Assembly: GCA_043766985.1 (NCBI GenBank) | Contig: JAYUHM010000018.1 | Span: forward strand, 1-41,959 | Length of the DNA: 41,959 bases | Source: JAAFIP01 sp043766985 | GTDB lineage: Bacteria > Pseudomonadota > Gammaproteobacteria > Burkholderiales > Burkholderiaceae_C | Direction of reading: 5' to 3' | Part shown: piece by piece, positions 8,608-16,656 of the stretch | How the letters are laid out: each line of letters starts with the position of its first letter | How positions within the stretch are numbered: the stretch's first letter is position 1 | The notes under the pieces: generated by a model | The model's database searches: none | What the model was told of the DNA's origin: nothing | What the model saw: only the letters and a program-made list of their open reading frames with translations | Made by a program: the position numbers and the translations under genes

Positions 8608-8837
8608 AGGCTGCGATCGTAGAGGTCTGCGCGCTTGGCGTAGGCGCTGCCGTCAGACCGCCAAGTACGGTCTTTGTTAGCCCAGTCATGGGCAGCGCGT
8701 TGGTACGCATCGGTCAAGCGCATTTTGTCCGCCAGCATTTCACCTACCAGCCTAGATACGCTGGTATTGCGTTTGGCTGCTTCAATCCGCGCCCATTCCA
8801 AGGCCGACTCTTCCATGGTGATGGTGACGTTTTTCAT
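8604..8837 (-). CDS. vapB: Antitoxin of the vapBC-like pair, likely ribbon-helix-helix
   Basis: A 77-aa protein starting MKNVTITMEESALEWARIEAAKRNTSV..., i.e. a short N-terminal strand followed by two helices, as in ribbon-helix-helix (CopG/Arc-like) DNA-binding antitoxins. The C-terminal half, charged and rich in Arg/Asp/Tyr, would be the toxin-binding tail. It precedes and overlaps the PIN toxin by four bases. A long palindrome starts 11 bases upstream of its ATG and is the probable binding site of the antitoxin or of the complex. The class is judged from pattern only. Confidence 0.82.
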   Translation of the reverse strand: MKNVTITMEESALEWARIEAAKRNTSVSRLVGEMLADKMRLTDAYQRAAHDWANKDRTWRSDGSAYAKRADLYDRSL

Positions 8838-8848
8838 GGATCGGATAG

Positions 8849-8883
8849 TAACACGAATTTCGTGTTACACGAAATTCGTGTTA
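8849..8883. promoter_or_regulatory. 35-base palindromic operator ahead of the vapBC-like pair
   Basis: A 35-base sequence that is its own reverse complement except at the central base. Each arm holds AACACGAA-TTTCGTGTT (or its complement), so the site is also two copies of a shorter palindrome. It lies between the hisD stop (8906) and the vapB start (8837). Autoregulation by antitoxin and toxin-antitoxin complex through paired palindromes is standard for VapBC families; that this site serves so here is inference from position and symmetry. Confidence 0.75.
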
Positions 8884-8905
8884 TTTCAGATGCTTCTGAA
8901 GCCCG

Positions 8906-10270
8906 TTACTTCAACCGCATCTCCGCCGCCCGCGCGTGCGCCTGCAGGCCTTCGCCATAGGCCAGCTCGGCCGCAATCTTGCCCAGCACTTGCGCGCCCT
9001 GCTCGCTCACTTCGATCAAGCTTGAGCGTTTTTGAAAGTCGTACACGCCCAGTGGGCTGCTAAAGCGCGCGGTGCCGCTGGTGGGCAGCACGTGGTTGGG
9101 GCCTGCGCAGTAGTCGCCCAGGCTCTCGCTGGTGTAGGCGCCTAAAAAGATGGCCCCAGCGTGTTTGAGCAAGGGCTCCCACTGGTGCGGGTTGTTGCTG
9201 GAGATTTCCAAGTGCTCGGGCGCGATGCGGTTGCTGATAGCGCAGGCCTCTTGCATGGTGCGGGTGTGGATCAGTGCGCCTCGGTCGTTCAGGCTTTTGG
9301 CGATGATGGCTTTGCGCGGCATGTCGGGCAAGAGCTTGGTGATGCTGGCCTGCACGGCTTGTATGTAGGCCATGTCGGGACAGAGCAAGATGCTTTGCGC
9401 CAGCTCGTCGTGCTCGGCCTGGCTGAACAAGTCCATCGCCACCCAGTCGGGCGGCGTGGTGCCGTCGGCAATGATCAAAATCTCACTCGGCCCGGCGATC
9501 ATGTCGATGCCCACCTGGCCAAATACGCGCTTTTTCGCGCTGGCCACATACGCATTGCCGGGGCCGGTGATTTTGTCTACTTTAGGAACCGTGGCCGTGC
9601 CGAAGGCCAGTGCGGCGATGGCCTGCGCCCCGCCGATGGTGAAGGCGCGGTTCACGCCCGCTACGTAGGCTGCTGCCAACACCAGCTCATTGCGCTCACC
9701 GCGCGCAGCGGTGGTGGCGCCATTGCCACCGGTGGCTACACTGCCGCGCACGGGTGTGGGCACCACCATGATGATTTCCTGCACGCCAGCCACGTGTGCG
9801 GGCACGGCGTTCATGATCAAGCTGGACGGATACGCGGCCTTGCCGCCTGGTACATAAATGCCTACGCGGTCTAGGGGTGTGACTTTTTGGCCCAGCAGGC
9901 TGCCATCTTCGTCGCGGTAGCTCCAGCTCTCGCCGTTGGCCTTTTTCTGCGCCTCATGGTAGCTGCGTACGCGGCGGGTGGCGGCTTGCAGGGCGTCGCG
10001 CTGCGCGGCGGGCAAGCTGTCGAAGGCGGCTTTGAAATCCGCTTGTGTCAGCTCCAGCTCAGCCATGCTGCTGACAGCCAAGCCGTCAAATTTAGCGGTG
10101 TACTCCAGCACTGCGGCATCGCCACGCTTTTTAACGTCGGCCAGGATGTCGGCCACGCGTTGCTCGATAGCCGCATCTGCATCGGCAGACCAATGCAGTT
10201 TGGCTTTAAATTGTGCTTCAAACTCGGCGCTGGCCGTTGAAAGCATGGCAGGAGCAGCTACTAAAGTCAT
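8906..10270 (-). CDS. hisD: HisD, histidinol dehydrogenase
   Basis: A 454-aa zinc enzyme that oxidises L-histidinol to histidine in two NAD-dependent steps. Recognisable blocks: VGIYVPGGKAAYPSSLIMNAVPA, IGGAQAIAALAFGT, KITGPGNAYVASAKKRVFGQVGIDMIAGPSE, DLFSQAEHDELAQSILL (zinc ligands Gln/His region), APEHLEI, and NHVLPTSGTARFSSPLGVYDFQKRSS near the end. The start is ATG 10270, 38 bases after hisG. A run of Gly/Ala/Arg around residue 180-195 (TGGNGATTAARGERNE) is a small insertion in a surface loop. It is followed not by hisC but by the toxin-antitoxin pair. Confidence 0.96.
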   Translation of the reverse strand: MTLVAAPAMLSTASAEFEAQFKAKLHWSADADAAIEQRVADILADVKKRGDAAVLEYTAKFDGLAVSSMAELELTQADFKAAFDSLPAAQRDALQAATRRVRSYHEAQKKANGESWSYRDEDGSLLGQKVTPLDRVGIYVPGGKAAYPSSLIMNAVPAHVAGVQEIIMVVPTPVRGSVATGGNGATTAARGERNELVLAAAYVAGVNRAFTIGGAQAIAALAFGTATVPKVDKITGPGNAYVASAKKRVFGQVGIDMIAGPSEILIIADGTTPPDWVAMDLFSQAEHDELAQSILLCPDMAYIQAVQASITKLLPDMPRKAIIAKSLNDRGALIHTRTMQEACAISNRIAPEHLEISSNNPHQWEPLLKHAGAIFLGAYTSESLGDYCAGPNHVLPTSGTARFSSPLGVYDFQKRSSLIEVSEQGAQVLGKIAAELAYGEGLQAHARAAEMRLK

Positions 10271-10308
10271 AGCGAATTACCTATCAATCATCAAATAGAT
10301 GGCGCGAG

Positions 10309-10950
10309 TCAGCCAGCAGCCACTGCACTGGCAAACGCATCAATCAAAGGCCGAATGCGCGCCTGCTTGAGCTTGAGCGATGCCTGGTTCACCACCAAAC
10401 GCGAGCTGATGTCCATGATCTGCTCGACCTCGATCAAATGGTTGGCTTTGAGGGTGTTGCCGGTAGACACCAAATCCACAATCGCATCGGCCAGGCCGGT
10501 GAGCGGGGCCAGCTCCATGCTGCCGTAGAGCTTGATCAAGTCCACATGCACGCCCTTGCTGGCAAAAAACTCGCGTGCGATGGCTACGTATTTAGTAGCT
10601 ACGCGCAGGCGTGCGCCTTGCTTGACGGCGGCGGCGTAGTCAAAGTCGGCGCGCACGGCCACGCTGATACGGCACTTGGAAATTTTCAAATCCAGCGGCA
10701 CATAAAGGCCTTGGTGGCCCGTCTCTAGCAGCGTGTCCTTGCCCACGACGCCCAGGTCAGCCCCGGCGTACTGCACATAGGTAGGCACGTCGCTGGCGCG
10801 TACCAGCAAGATGCGCACGTCGGCTTGGTTGGTCGGCAAAATCAGCTTGCGGGATTTCTCCGGGTCTTCCAGCACCTCAATACCGGCCGCTTTTAAAAGC
10901 GGCAGAGTTTCTTCAAAGATGCGGCCCTTGGAAAGTGCGAGGGTAATCAT
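10309..10950 (-). CDS. hisG: HisG, ATP phosphoribosyltransferase, short form
   Basis: The first and controlling step of histidine synthesis: ATP plus PRPP to phosphoribosyl-ATP. At 213 aa it is the short form, which lacks the C-terminal histidine-binding domain and is known to need the HisZ regulatory subunit; hisZ is not in the window. Motifs: MITLALSKGRIFEETLPLL at the start, SDVPTYVQYAGADLGVVGKD, and the PRPP-binding GLADAIVDLVSTGNTL. The ATG overlaps the murA stop by four bases (10947-10950), so it is translationally coupled to murA. Confidence 0.96.
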   Translation of the reverse strand: MITLALSKGRIFEETLPLLKAAGIEVLEDPEKSRKLILPTNQADVRILLVRASDVPTYVQYAGADLGVVGKDTLLETGHQGLYVPLDLKISKCRISVAVRADFDYAAAVKQGARLRVATKYVAIAREFFASKGVHVDLIKLYGSMELAPLTGLADAIVDLVSTGNTLKANHLIEVEQIMDISSRLVVNQASLKLKQARIRPLIDAFASAVAAG

Positions 10951-12245
10951 TTCACTCTTTCGATATCTGCACCGATGCCGCGCAGCTTGGCTTCCATGCG
11001 GTCATAGCCACGGTCAAGGTGGTAGATGCGGTCAATCAGCGTTTCACCATCGGCTACCAAACCTGCAATCACCAGCGAGGCAGAGGCGCGCAGGTCTGTG
11101 GCCATCACGGTGGCACCGGACAGCTTGGCTACGCCTTCAATCATGGCGACTTTGCCATCGGTTTGGATGTTGGCACCCATCCGCTGCATTTCAGGCACAT
11201 GCATGAAGCGGTTTTCAAAAATCGTCTCCGTCACTTTCACGGCGCCTTCCGAGATGGTGTTCAGCGCCATAAACTGCGCCTGCATGTCGGTAGGGAAACC
11301 AGGGTATTCCGTGGTGCGAAAGCTCTGCGCCTTCAGGCGGCCTTGGGACTGCACGCGAATGCCCGGCACGCTACGGGTGCCTTCGGCTACCTCTACGGCT
11401 TGCACAGTAACGCCCGCTTCACGCAGCTTGTCGATGACGGCGTCCAGATGGTCAGCGCGGCCGTGCTTTAAAACCACGTCGCCACCCGTTGCAGCAACCG
11501 CGCACAGGAAGGTGCCGCACTCAATGCGGTCAGCCACCACAGCATGGGTACAGCCGTGGAGTTTTTCCACGCCTTGAATATGAATTTTGCTGGTGCCGTG
11601 GCCGGTAATTTTGGCACCCATTTTGATGAGCATTTCTGCCAGGTCGGCAATCTCTGGCTCTTGCGCGGCGTTTTCCAGCACGGTTTCGCCGTCGGCCAGT
11701 GTGGCGGCCATCATGAAGTTTTCGGTGCCCGTGACGGTCACCATGTCGGTGGTGATGTGTGCACCTTTCAATCGTCTTTGGCCCTTTTCGTTGGGGTGTA
11801 GCTTGGCGATCATGTAGCCATGCTCCACCACAATATCCGCACCCATGGCCTGCATGCCTTTGATGTGCTGGTCTACCGGGCGCGAGCCAATGGCGCAACC
11901 GCCGGGCAGTGACACCGTGGCCTCCCCAAAGCGTGCCAGTAAGGGGCCTAGCGCCAGCACCGAGGCGCGCATGGTTTTCACCAGCTCGTAAGGTGCCTCT
12001 GGCGAAGACAGGCTGCCCGCATTGACTATCACCGAACCATCCACTTGCGGCTCGGCTGTGACGCCCATATTGCGGATCAACTTGAGCATGGTGCTCACGT
12101 CTTGCAACTGCGGCACGTTGAGCAGAGTGACGGGGTCTGCGGTGAGCAGAGTGGCGCACAGCTCAGGCAATGCAGCATTTTTTGCGCCTGAGATCAGCAC
12201 CTCGCCATGCAAGGTTTTGCCGCCGCGTACGATTAATTTGTCCAT
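10947..12245 (-). CDS. murA: MurA, UDP-GlcNAc enolpyruvyl transferase
   Basis: MurA adds enolpyruvate from PEP to UDP-N-acetylglucosamine, the first committed step of peptidoglycan synthesis. Seen: MDKLIVRGGKTLHGEV start, ISGAKNAALPEL (Lys-Asn of the active site), the PEP-reacting Cys117 in PGGCAIGSRPVDQHIKGM (Cys form, fosfomycin-sensitive type), and ATDLRASASLVIAGL. I prefer the ATG at 12245 (432 aa), 14 bases after the ibaG stop; an in-frame ATG at 12284 would overlap ibaG and add 13 residues before the conserved start. Neither has a strong Shine-Dalgarno. It is joined to hisG by an ATGA overlap. Confidence 0.95.
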   Translation of the reverse strand: MDKLIVRGGKTLHGEVLISGAKNAALPELCATLLTADPVTLLNVPQLQDVSTMLKLIRNMGVTAEPQVDGSVIVNAGSLSSPEAPYELVKTMRASVLALGPLLARFGEATVSLPGGCAIGSRPVDQHIKGMQAMGADIVVEHGYMIAKLHPNEKGQRRLKGAHITTDMVTVTGTENFMMAATLADGETVLENAAQEPEIADLAEMLIKMGAKITGHGTSKIHIQGVEKLHGCTHAVVADRIECGTFLCAVAATGGDVVLKHGRADHLDAVIDKLREAGVTVQAVEVAEGTRSVPGIRVQSQGRLKAQSFRTTEYPGFPTDMQAQFMALNTISEGAVKVTETIFENRFMHVPEMQRMGANIQTDGKVAMIEGVAKLSGATVMATDLRASASLVIAGLVADGETLIDRIYHLDRGYDRMEAKLRGIGADIERVK

Positions 12246-12259
12246 AGCTGTAGTGGGTG

Positions 12260-12511
12260 TTACTGTGTGTTCTGCGCTGCCCATTCGCTGGGCGAATAGG
12301 TCTTCATCGACAAGGCGTGCACCTCGTCGGTACGTATTTTCTCACCCAAGGTGGCATACACGGCTTGGTGGCGCTGGATGAGGCGTTTGCCCTCAAAGGC
12401 GGGCGACACAATCACCGCGCTCCAGTGGCGGCCATCACCGTCTACCTCCAGGTGCTCGCACTGCAAGCCTGCGGCAATGATATGTTGAAGTTGTTCTGCT
12501 GTCATGCTCAT
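12260..12511 (-). CDS. ibaG: BolA/IbaG-family protein
   Basis: An 83-aa BolA-like protein. It contains the family's central part HWSAVIVSPAFEGKRLIQRHQAVYATLGEKI, with the invariant His of the RHQ(A/V)Y stretch and the class-typical loop, and ends with LSMKTYSPSEWAAQ. The position next to murA matches IbaG (YrbA), whose gene lies next to murA and mla in many proteobacteria. BolA-type proteins bind monothiol glutaredoxins and [2Fe-2S] clusters; whether this one does is inference. The start may be the first ATG or the second, two codons later. Confidence 0.9.
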   Translation of the reverse strand: MSMTAEQLQHIIAAGLQCEHLEVDGDGRHWSAVIVSPAFEGKRLIQRHQAVYATLGEKIRTDEVHALSMKTYSPSEWAAQNTQ

Positions 12512-12522
12512 ATTCTCACCCT

Positions 12523-13278
12523 CTATCCACGAATTTTGTAGCCAATGCGCAGGAGGTGCACCGCCACAGCGCTCACCACCAAAAACGCGCTACCGACAAT
12601 GCCCAAGCTTAGCCAAGGCGAGACATCGCTCACACCAAAAAAGCCATACCTGAACCCATCAATCATGTAGAAAAATGGGTTGAAGTGGCTCACCGTTTGC
12701 CAAAAACCCGGCAACGAATGGATGGAGTAAAACACACCACTTAGAAACGTCATGGGCATGATGACAAAGTTTTGGAAGGCCGCCATTTGGTCAAACTTTT
12801 CGGCCCACAAACCGGCGATCAAACCCAGTGCGCCCAGCATGGCGGCGCCCAAAATGGCAAACACCACAATCCACAGCGGGGCTACTATGCCAGGCTGCCC
12901 AAACCAATACGTTACCACCATCACGCCCGCGCCCACCACCAGTCCACGTGCCACCGACGAGCCTACGTAGGCACAAAACCAGCTCCAGTGCCCCAGCGGC
13001 GTCAACAGCACGAACACGAGGTTACCCATAATTTTGCTTTGGATCAAGCTGGATGAGCTATTGGCAAACGCGTTTTGCAGCACACTCATCATGACCAGAC
13101 CAGGTACTAAAAACGCGGTGTAGCTGACCGTACCGTACACCTTGGCGCCGCTGTCCAGTACATGTCCAAAGATCAACATGTAGAGCACGGCCGTCAGCAC
13201 AGGCGCGGCCACGGTTTGAAAGCCCACGCTCCAAAAGCGCATGACTTCTTTATAAAACAGTGTTCTCCAACCGGTCAT
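12523..13278 (-). CDS. ABC-2 type exporter permease (YadH-like)
   Basis: A 251-aa inner-membrane protein with about six hydrophobic segments, including VAAPVLTAVLYMLIFGHVL, TAFLVPGLVMMSVLQNAFA, and MPMTFLSGVFYSIHSLPGFW followed by NPFFYMIDGFRYGFFG, typical of ABC-2 permeases. Its start overlaps the stop of the ATPase gene (13275-13278), so the two form one transporter. Neighbours are mlaB on one side and ibaG/murA on the other. The substrate is unknown; envelope-related cargo is a guess from context. Confidence 0.9.
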   Translation of the reverse strand: MTGWRTLFYKEVMRFWSVGFQTVAAPVLTAVLYMLIFGHVLDSGAKVYGTVSYTAFLVPGLVMMSVLQNAFANSSSSLIQSKIMGNLVFVLLTPLGHWSWFCAYVGSSVARGLVVGAGVMVVTYWFGQPGIVAPLWIVVFAILGAAMLGALGLIAGLWAEKFDQMAAFQNFVIMPMTFLSGVFYSIHSLPGFWQTVSHFNPFFYMIDGFRYGFFGVSDVSPWLSLGIVGSAFLVVSAVAVHLLRIGYKIRG

Positions 13279-14180
13279 TTGGAGGCTCCCATCACATCCA
13301 GAAACACATCTTCCAGATCGGCCTTGCGAATCTCTACGTCGTGGGCTTCCAGGCCGGCCAGGCGCACAGCGGCAAGGTAATGCTCAATCTCAGCGGCGTC
13401 ATGCGCAGGAAACTGCACGATGCGGCCCGTAATGCGCGCTTTGTCGGCAAGTTCTTTAGGCAGTTCACTGTCAATTTTAAAGCGCAACACATTGGATGAC
13501 GCCGCCTTGAGCAACTCAGACGTGGGTGCCAGCGCGACGACCCGGCCCTGTTTGAGCATGGCAATACGGCTGCAAAGTGCCTCGGCTTCTTCCAGGTAAT
13601 GCGTGGTCAATAACACCGTGCTGCCTTGCTTGTTAAGCTTGGCAATAAATTGCCAGAGCGTTTGGCGAAGCTCTACGTCCACGCCTGCGGTGGGTTCATC
13701 CAATACGATAACGGGTGGCTTGTGCACCAAGGCCTGCGCCACCAGCACGCGGCGCTTCATGCCGCCCGAGAGCTGGCGCATATTGGAATTGGCTTTGTCG
13801 GCCAAGCCCAGGCTATGCAGCAGCTCGTCTATCCACGCATCATTTTTCTTGATGCCAAAGTAGCCGGACTGGATGCGCAATATATCGCGCACATTGAAAA
13901 ATGGGTCAAACACCAGCTCTTGCGGCACCACCCCCAGCTTGCGCCGGGCATTGGCATAGTCAGACCGCACGTCGTGGCCGTGAACCAAAATGCGGCCGGA
14001 CGTGGCGCTGGTTAAACCCGCCAAGATGCTGATCAGTGTCGTTTTGCCAGCGCCGTTGGGCCCCAGTAGACCAAAAAACTCACCTTGTTCGATGTTAAGG
14101 CTCACGCCGTCGAGCGCTGTAAGCGCGCCGCGAGCCCCTGAGTAGATTTTTGTGACGGATTGAACTGAAATTGCGGGCAT
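13275..14180 (-). CDS. ABC exporter ATP-binding protein (YadG-like)
   Basis: A 301-aa ABC ATPase, partner of the downstream ABC-2 permease. Walker A GPNGAGKT at 40-47, signature RQLSGGMKRRVLVAQAL, Walker B VIVLDEPTAGVD, and H-loop TTHYLEEAE are all present and normal. A C-terminal ~70-residue extension after the ATPase core is usual for this family and may contact the permease. It follows mlaB by 84 bases. The substrate is not known. Confidence 0.93.
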   Translation of the reverse strand: MPAISVQSVTKIYSGARGALTALDGVSLNIEQGEFFGLLGPNGAGKTTLISILAGLTSATSGRILVHGHDVRSDYANARRKLGVVPQELVFDPFFNVRDILRIQSGYFGIKKNDAWIDELLHSLGLADKANSNMRQLSGGMKRRVLVAQALVHKPPVIVLDEPTAGVDVELRQTLWQFIAKLNKQGSTVLLTTHYLEEAEALCSRIAMLKQGRVVALAPTSELLKAASSNVLRFKIDSELPKELADKARITGRIVQFPAHDAAEIEHYLAAVRLAGLEAHDVEIRKADLEDVFLDVMGASK

Positions 14181-14264
14181 GAACCTTCAATTGTAGGGCT
14201 TGGCCGCCTGTCCCGGCGTGCAAACCACACTTGGCTGAAGATTAGCCTCCCCAATACGGGCCTG

Positions 14265-14534
14265 CTATGGCGCAGCGGGCAATAACTCTGCCACCCCGTA
14301 CATACTTGCCAAGGCCCGCAAGCGCGCCGGCAGGGCGCGTACCGAAAAGGTTTTGCCCGCCATTTGCGCCTCGCGTCGGCACTCCAGCAGTACCGCCAAC
14401 GCAGATGAGTCAAACCGGCTCAAAGCCGACGCATCGGCCACCACGGCAGCCTCGCTTTGCTGCAAAGCTTGCCCCAACATATGCGCACAGGCGCGCGCAC
14501 TGTTGTGGGTAATTTCGGCCGGCAACATCAACAT
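14265..14534 (-). CDS. mlaB: MlaB, STAS-domain subunit of the Mla phospholipid transporter
   Basis: An 89-aa STAS-domain protein. In the Mla complex, MlaB binds MlaF at the cytoplasmic face and is needed for its activity. The core reads AAVVADASALSRFDSSALAVLLECRREA, with the Asp-Ser-Ser/Ala loop of STAS folds. It starts 9 bases after the mlaC stop, in the place MlaB occupies in E. coli and Burkholderiales mla clusters. The assignment leans on context, since STAS sequences are poorly conserved. Confidence 0.88.
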   Translation of the reverse strand: MLMLPAEITHNSARACAHMLGQALQQSEAAVVADASALSRFDSSALAVLLECRREAQMAGKTFSVRALPARLRALASMYGVAELLPAAP

Positions 14535-14543
14535 AGGGTCAAT

Positions 14544-15176
14544 TTATGACTTTTTAGCGCTTTTGTTGCGATCAACCAGCTTGGTTATCAAGCCGTCTAC
14601 GCCCGAAGCATTGATTTCTTGCGCAAACTGCGAGCGGTAGGTCTCTACCAGCCACACACCCAGCACATTCAGGTCATAAATCTTCCAGCCATTAGCGCTT
14701 TTTTCCATGCGGTAGTCCAGCTGGATGGGGTCGCCACGGCCTTTGATTTCGGACTTGACCACCACTTCGCTGTCCTCGGGCGCGGCACGCAAGGGCTTCA
14801 TCGTGATGGTTTGGTCACGCACCTCAGCCAAAGCGCCAGAGTAGGTACGCACCAGCAAGATTTTGAATTCTTCTTGCAAGCGTTTTTGTTGCTCAGGGGT
14901 GGCTTGCCTCCAGCCACGGCCTACGGCAGCCGACGTCATGCGCGTAAAGTTGACGTTGGGCATGATTTTAGTATCCACCAACGCAATGACCTTGCTGGTG
15001 TCGCCAGACTGGATGTTTTTGTCCGCCCGAATGGAGTCGAGCACCTCGGTGGACAGCCGTTTAATGAGGACGTCAGGCGCCTCAGCGGTCTGTGCCAATG
15101 CAGCGCCAGACAGGCTAACGCCCGTGCTGAGCACCACAGAACTGATAACGGTAAACCAACGGCGGTTGATCAACAT
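14544..15176 (-). CDS. mlaC: MlaC, periplasmic phospholipid-binding protein
   Basis: A 210-aa Ttg2D/MlaC-family protein that ferries phospholipid between the outer-membrane MlaA complex and the inner-membrane MlaFEDB. An N-terminal signal peptide is visible (RRWFTVISSVVLSTGVSLSGAALA, cleaved after AQT/ALAQ region). The mature part has ILLVRTYSGAL, IQLDYRMEKSANGWKIYDLNVLGVWLVETYRSQF, which is the characteristic C-terminal half. An AAGGA Shine-Dalgarno lies seven bases before the ATG. A 168-base gap separates it from mlaA. Confidence 0.95.
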   Translation of the reverse strand: MLINRRWFTVISSVVLSTGVSLSGAALAQTAEAPDVLIKRLSTEVLDSIRADKNIQSGDTSKVIALVDTKIMPNVNFTRMTSAAVGRGWRQATPEQQKRLQEEFKILLVRTYSGALAEVRDQTITMKPLRAAPEDSEVVVKSEIKGRGDPIQLDYRMEKSANGWKIYDLNVLGVWLVETYRSQFAQEINASGVDGLITKLVDRNKSAKKS

Positions 15177-15344
15177 ACTTTTCCTTTAAATGGCAGATGC
15201 CACATACTGATAACGCAATGCTAGGGTCCCAGGACGACCGTTTGTGTAAAGCGAGGGTGACTTAGTGGCTGCATTTGTGACGAATTGCGCAATATTGCCG
15301 CCTAGTGCAATGTTCGGTTGCAGCGTTTACGTTGTACTTTGGGC
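15177..15344. other. Intergenic gap between mlaA and mlaC
   Basis: 168 bases, the largest gap inside the mla group. I see no gene, no terminator, and no convincing promoter; only the AAGGA ribosome site of mlaC just before its start. It could hold an unrecognised internal promoter for mlaC onward. Confidence 0.4.
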
Positions 15345-16157
15345 TCACTTCTTGGGTTCTTCAACAGAATCGTCGTTTATGTCCACAGCCTTATCGTCGT
15401 CCACTTCTTTATTGGATGAACGGGCCACATCGGCGTTGCGCTTGGCTAAAAATGCGTCGCGGGTGAAAGAGTACTTGTCCAGCGCAGCCTCGTCCAGCAG
15501 GTTACCAATGCGCAGGTAGTTTGACCGTGAGTTCACCAGCCGCACCGCCGTAACGGCGTAACGTGTGCCAGCAGGATCAATGCTTGTAACGGGATCAAAT
15601 CGGGTCTCGGCCGTGATGGTGAACGCATCGCGCAGCGTAGACGGGCCTAGCACCGGCAGCACGACATAGGGGCCCGATGGCACACCCCAGCGGCCCAGGG
15701 TTTTACCCAAGTCTTCGTTGTGCTTTGGTATGCCCGCTTCGCTGGCAATGTCCAGCAGTCCGGCAAAGCCAAGCCCCGTATTGACTGAGAAACGCATGAA
15801 ACTCTCAATCGCTTTTTGAGGGCGCAGCTGCAGCACACTGTTTACAAAAGTCCAGCCATCTTGCAAATTACCAAAAAAGTTGGATATTCCAGCACGCACT
15901 GGCGACGGCGTGACGTTAGCGTAAGCTGTCGCAACGGGTTTGAGCACGGCGCGATCAATGCCATCGTTAAAGCTGGCCATGCCGCGGTTGTAAGGCTCAA
16001 ACGGATCTCGCGGATTGGCATTGGGGCCAGTGGCACAACCTGTTAGCACGACCAATGCACCCAAAGCGCACAGTAACAATAATTTATCGGCTATTGACTT
16101 CATAGTTGACGTGCCGCAAACGGCGCGGCGAAATGGGTTCAATACTTCAATGTTCAT
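15345..16157 (-). CDS. mlaA: MlaA (VacJ) outer-membrane lipoprotein
   Basis: MlaA removes mislocalised phospholipid from the outer leaflet of the outer membrane. A lipobox LTGC places the lipidated Cys at residue 41 of this start. Diagnostic family blocks follow: DPFEPYNRGMASFND, VRAGISNFFGNLQDGWTFVNSVLQ, and GVPSGPYVVLPVLGPSTLRDA. The ATG at 16157 overlaps the mlaD stop (ATGA) and has GGAAG upstream; a second in-frame ATG at 16103 would give a tighter signal peptide, and either is possible. The C-terminal ~50 residues are acidic and repetitive (DDDKAVDINDDSVEEPKK), variable in the family. Order here is mlaD-mlaA-mlaC, typical of Burkholderiales. Confidence 0.95.
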   Translation of the reverse strand: MNIEVLNPFRRAVCGTSTMKSIADKLLLLCALGALVVLTGCATGPNANPRDPFEPYNRGMASFNDGIDRAVLKPVATAYANVTPSPVRAGISNFFGNLQDGWTFVNSVLQLRPQKAIESFMRFSVNTGLGFAGLLDIASEAGIPKHNEDLGKTLGRWGVPSGPYVVLPVLGPSTLRDAFTITAETRFDPVTSIDPAGTRYAVTAVRLVNSRSNYLRIGNLLDEAALDKYSFTRDAFLAKRNADVARSSNKEVDDDKAVDINDDSVEEPKK

Positions 16158-16645
16158 TTTTTGCTTCCATTTGCTGGGGCCGCGCTGGGGCCATCTGCTG
16201 CCTTGCTGTAAAGGAACTGCGAAATCAGGTTTTCCAGCACTACGGCAGACTGCGTCGACTTTATGGCATCGCCTTGCGCCAGGTTTTTGTCGTCAGCTCC
16301 CGCCTCTACGCCGATGTACTGCTCGCCCAACAAACCGCTGGTCAATATTTTCAGCGAACTGTCCTTTGGAAAGGCGTACTTGCTCTGCATGGCCAACTGC
16401 ACTTTGGCTTGGTAGGTTTTGTCGTCAAACACAATGGACTCGACCCGCCCCACTACCACCCCGGCGCTTTTTACTGCGGCACTGGACTTGAGCCCACCAA
16501 TATTGTCAAACTTTGCCGTGACTTTGTAGGTGGAGTCAAAATTAAAGCTGAGCAAATTGCCTGCTTTGAGCGCCAGGAAAAGCACCGCAACAGCCCCGAT
16601 CAAAACGAACAGGCCTACCCAAAAATCGTTCTTAGTGCGTTGCAT
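16154..16645 (-). CDS. mlaD: MlaD, MCE-domain periplasmic subunit
   Basis: A 163-aa inner-membrane anchored MCE protein, which forms the hexameric ring that passes phospholipid between MlaE and MlaC. One N-terminal transmembrane helix (FWVGLFVLIGAVAVLFLALKAG) is followed by the MCE domain: YKVTAKFDNIGGLKSSAAVKSAGVVVGRV and LTSGLLGEQYIGVEAG. The C-terminal VLENLISQFLY is the helix lining the ring's pore. It overlaps the mlaA start and lies 11 bases after mlaE. Confidence 0.95.
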   Translation of the reverse strand: MQRTKNDFWVGLFVLIGAVAVLFLALKAGNLLSFNFDSTYKVTAKFDNIGGLKSSAAVKSAGVVVGRVESIVFDDKTYQAKVQLAMQSKYAFPKDSSLKILTSGLLGEQYIGVEAGADDKNLAQGDAIKSTQSAVVLENLISQFLYSKAADGPSAAPANGSKK

Positions 16646-16656
16646 TTACACGCTCC

